Assembly (NCBI GenBank): GCA_902773455.1
Contig: CACYEW010000339.1
Coordinates: 1-5,575 of the forward strand
Length of the DNA stretch: 5,575 nt
Direction of reading: 5' to 3'
Source of the DNA: an uncultured Ruminococcus sp.
GTDB taxonomy: Bacteria > Bacillota > Clostridia > Oscillospirales > CAG-272
Position 1 is the stretch's first letter; every line of letters starts with the position of its first letter. The notes beneath the pieces were generated by a model that saw only the letters and a list, made by a program, of their open reading frames with translations, was not told the origin of the DNA and did not search any database. Positions 5,551 to 5,575 of this stretch are shown piece after piece. Both the position numbers and the translations under genes were made by a program.

Positions 5551-5575
5551 TGACCGAAGGTCAATTCATGTCCGA
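5544..5575. repeat. 18-base-period subarray with CAATTCATG linkers
   Basis: CAATTCATG occurs at 5544-5552 and 5562-5570, exactly 18 bases apart. The first copy leads into the palindrome TGACC-GAA-GGTCA (5551-5563). The second is followed by TCCGA at the window end, so TGTCCGA (5569-5575) looks like the left arm and loop of a related palindrome. The unit is shorter than in the first subarray and uses a GAA loop. Confidence 0.6.

Larger units (their letters stand above)
5447..5575. repeat. array of short palindromes with conserved linkers, runs off the window
   Basis: These 129 bases hold consecutive short inverted repeats separated by near-identical linkers. In order: GACGGC-TTT-GCCGTC (5454-5468), GAAGCC-TGC-GGCTTC (5476-5490), an irregular stretch (5498-5530), TGCCC-CGCA-GGGCA (5532-5545), TGACC-GAA-GGTCA (5551-5563), and TGTCCGA at the window edge, which would begin another. 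The linkers are ATGATTT in the first part and AATTCATG in the second. No ORF above 20 codons is evident. It is denser and has shorter units than classical REP or BIME elements and is unlike CRISPR, having no unique spacers. The function is unknown; recombination, transposase recognition or RNA structure are possibilities only. Confidence 0.75.

Noticed and set aside
5447..5575. CRISPR array
   Set aside because: Units are 18-22 bases, repeats are 7-9 bases, the variable parts are palindromic rather than unique spacers, and no cas gene is present.
5447..5575. Integron attC sites or a conventional REP/BIME element
   Set aside because: The palindromes are far shorter than attC sites, with no recognisable R boxes and no integrase in view. 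The units are also shorter and more closely packed than classical REPs; a distant REP-like relation cannot be excluded.
5531..5575. Plus-strand frame open to the window edge (MPRRAIHDRRSIHVR), with the 18-base period equal to six codons
   Set aside because: Only 15 codons within the repeat array, no ribosome binding site, and the neighbouring 22-base-period units are out of frame with stops (ATG ATT TGA). Coding is unlikely without the downstream sequence.

Overview
The window is chromosomal DNA from a low-to-moderate GC Gram-positive bacterium, most likely an uncultured member of the Clostridia. The reasons are strong AGGAGG-type ribosome binding sites, sigma-A promoters in very AT-rich gaps, UUG starts, a MurA of the Firmicutes MurZ/MurAB type, and a VanY-like carboxypeptidase. 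The species cannot be named from the sequence. Most genes carry ordinary housekeeping or cell-envelope functions.

Layout. Positions 1-215 hold the C-terminal end of an RluA-type pseudouridine synthase. It overlaps by 8 bases the start of a DUF3810 membrane protein with an HEMAH zinc-protease-like motif (208-1320). A sigma-A promoter in the next gap (1358-1386) drives murA (1447-2727), the first committed step of peptidoglycan synthesis. A small stem-loop (2739-2763) separates murA from a membrane-anchored M15/VanY-type D,D-carboxypeptidase (2792-3814). The AT-rich gap at 3815-3984 carries a near-consensus promoter and a structured leader for rpsT (S20, UUG start, 3985-4248). rpsT ends at a hairpin terminator (4265-4297) that probably also serves the convergent minus-strand gene. 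That gene (4296-5336) encodes a polytopic flippase-like protein of the LPG_synthase_TM family and also starts with UUG.

The last 239 bases (5337-5575) contain no long gene and are the least ordinary part. On the minus strand, 38 bases upstream of the flippase start, is an 18-codon ORF with its own Shine-Dalgarno-like sequence. Directly beyond it, from 5447 to the end of the window, is a compact array of short palindromes. Two 15-base palindromes sit between exact ATGATTT linkers at a 22-base period. After a disordered middle, a second set sits between CAATTCATG linkers at an 18-base period. Stem sequences differ between units but pairing is kept by compensatory changes, and the array runs off the window edge. 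It is the best candidate for an undescribed element.

How the genes fit together: MurA makes the peptidoglycan precursor, the VanY-like enzyme would trim stem peptides outside the membrane, and the flippase-like protein probably acts on a membrane lipid or lipid-linked sugar. This gives a loose cell-envelope cluster, interrupted by a translation gene (rpsT) under its own promoter.
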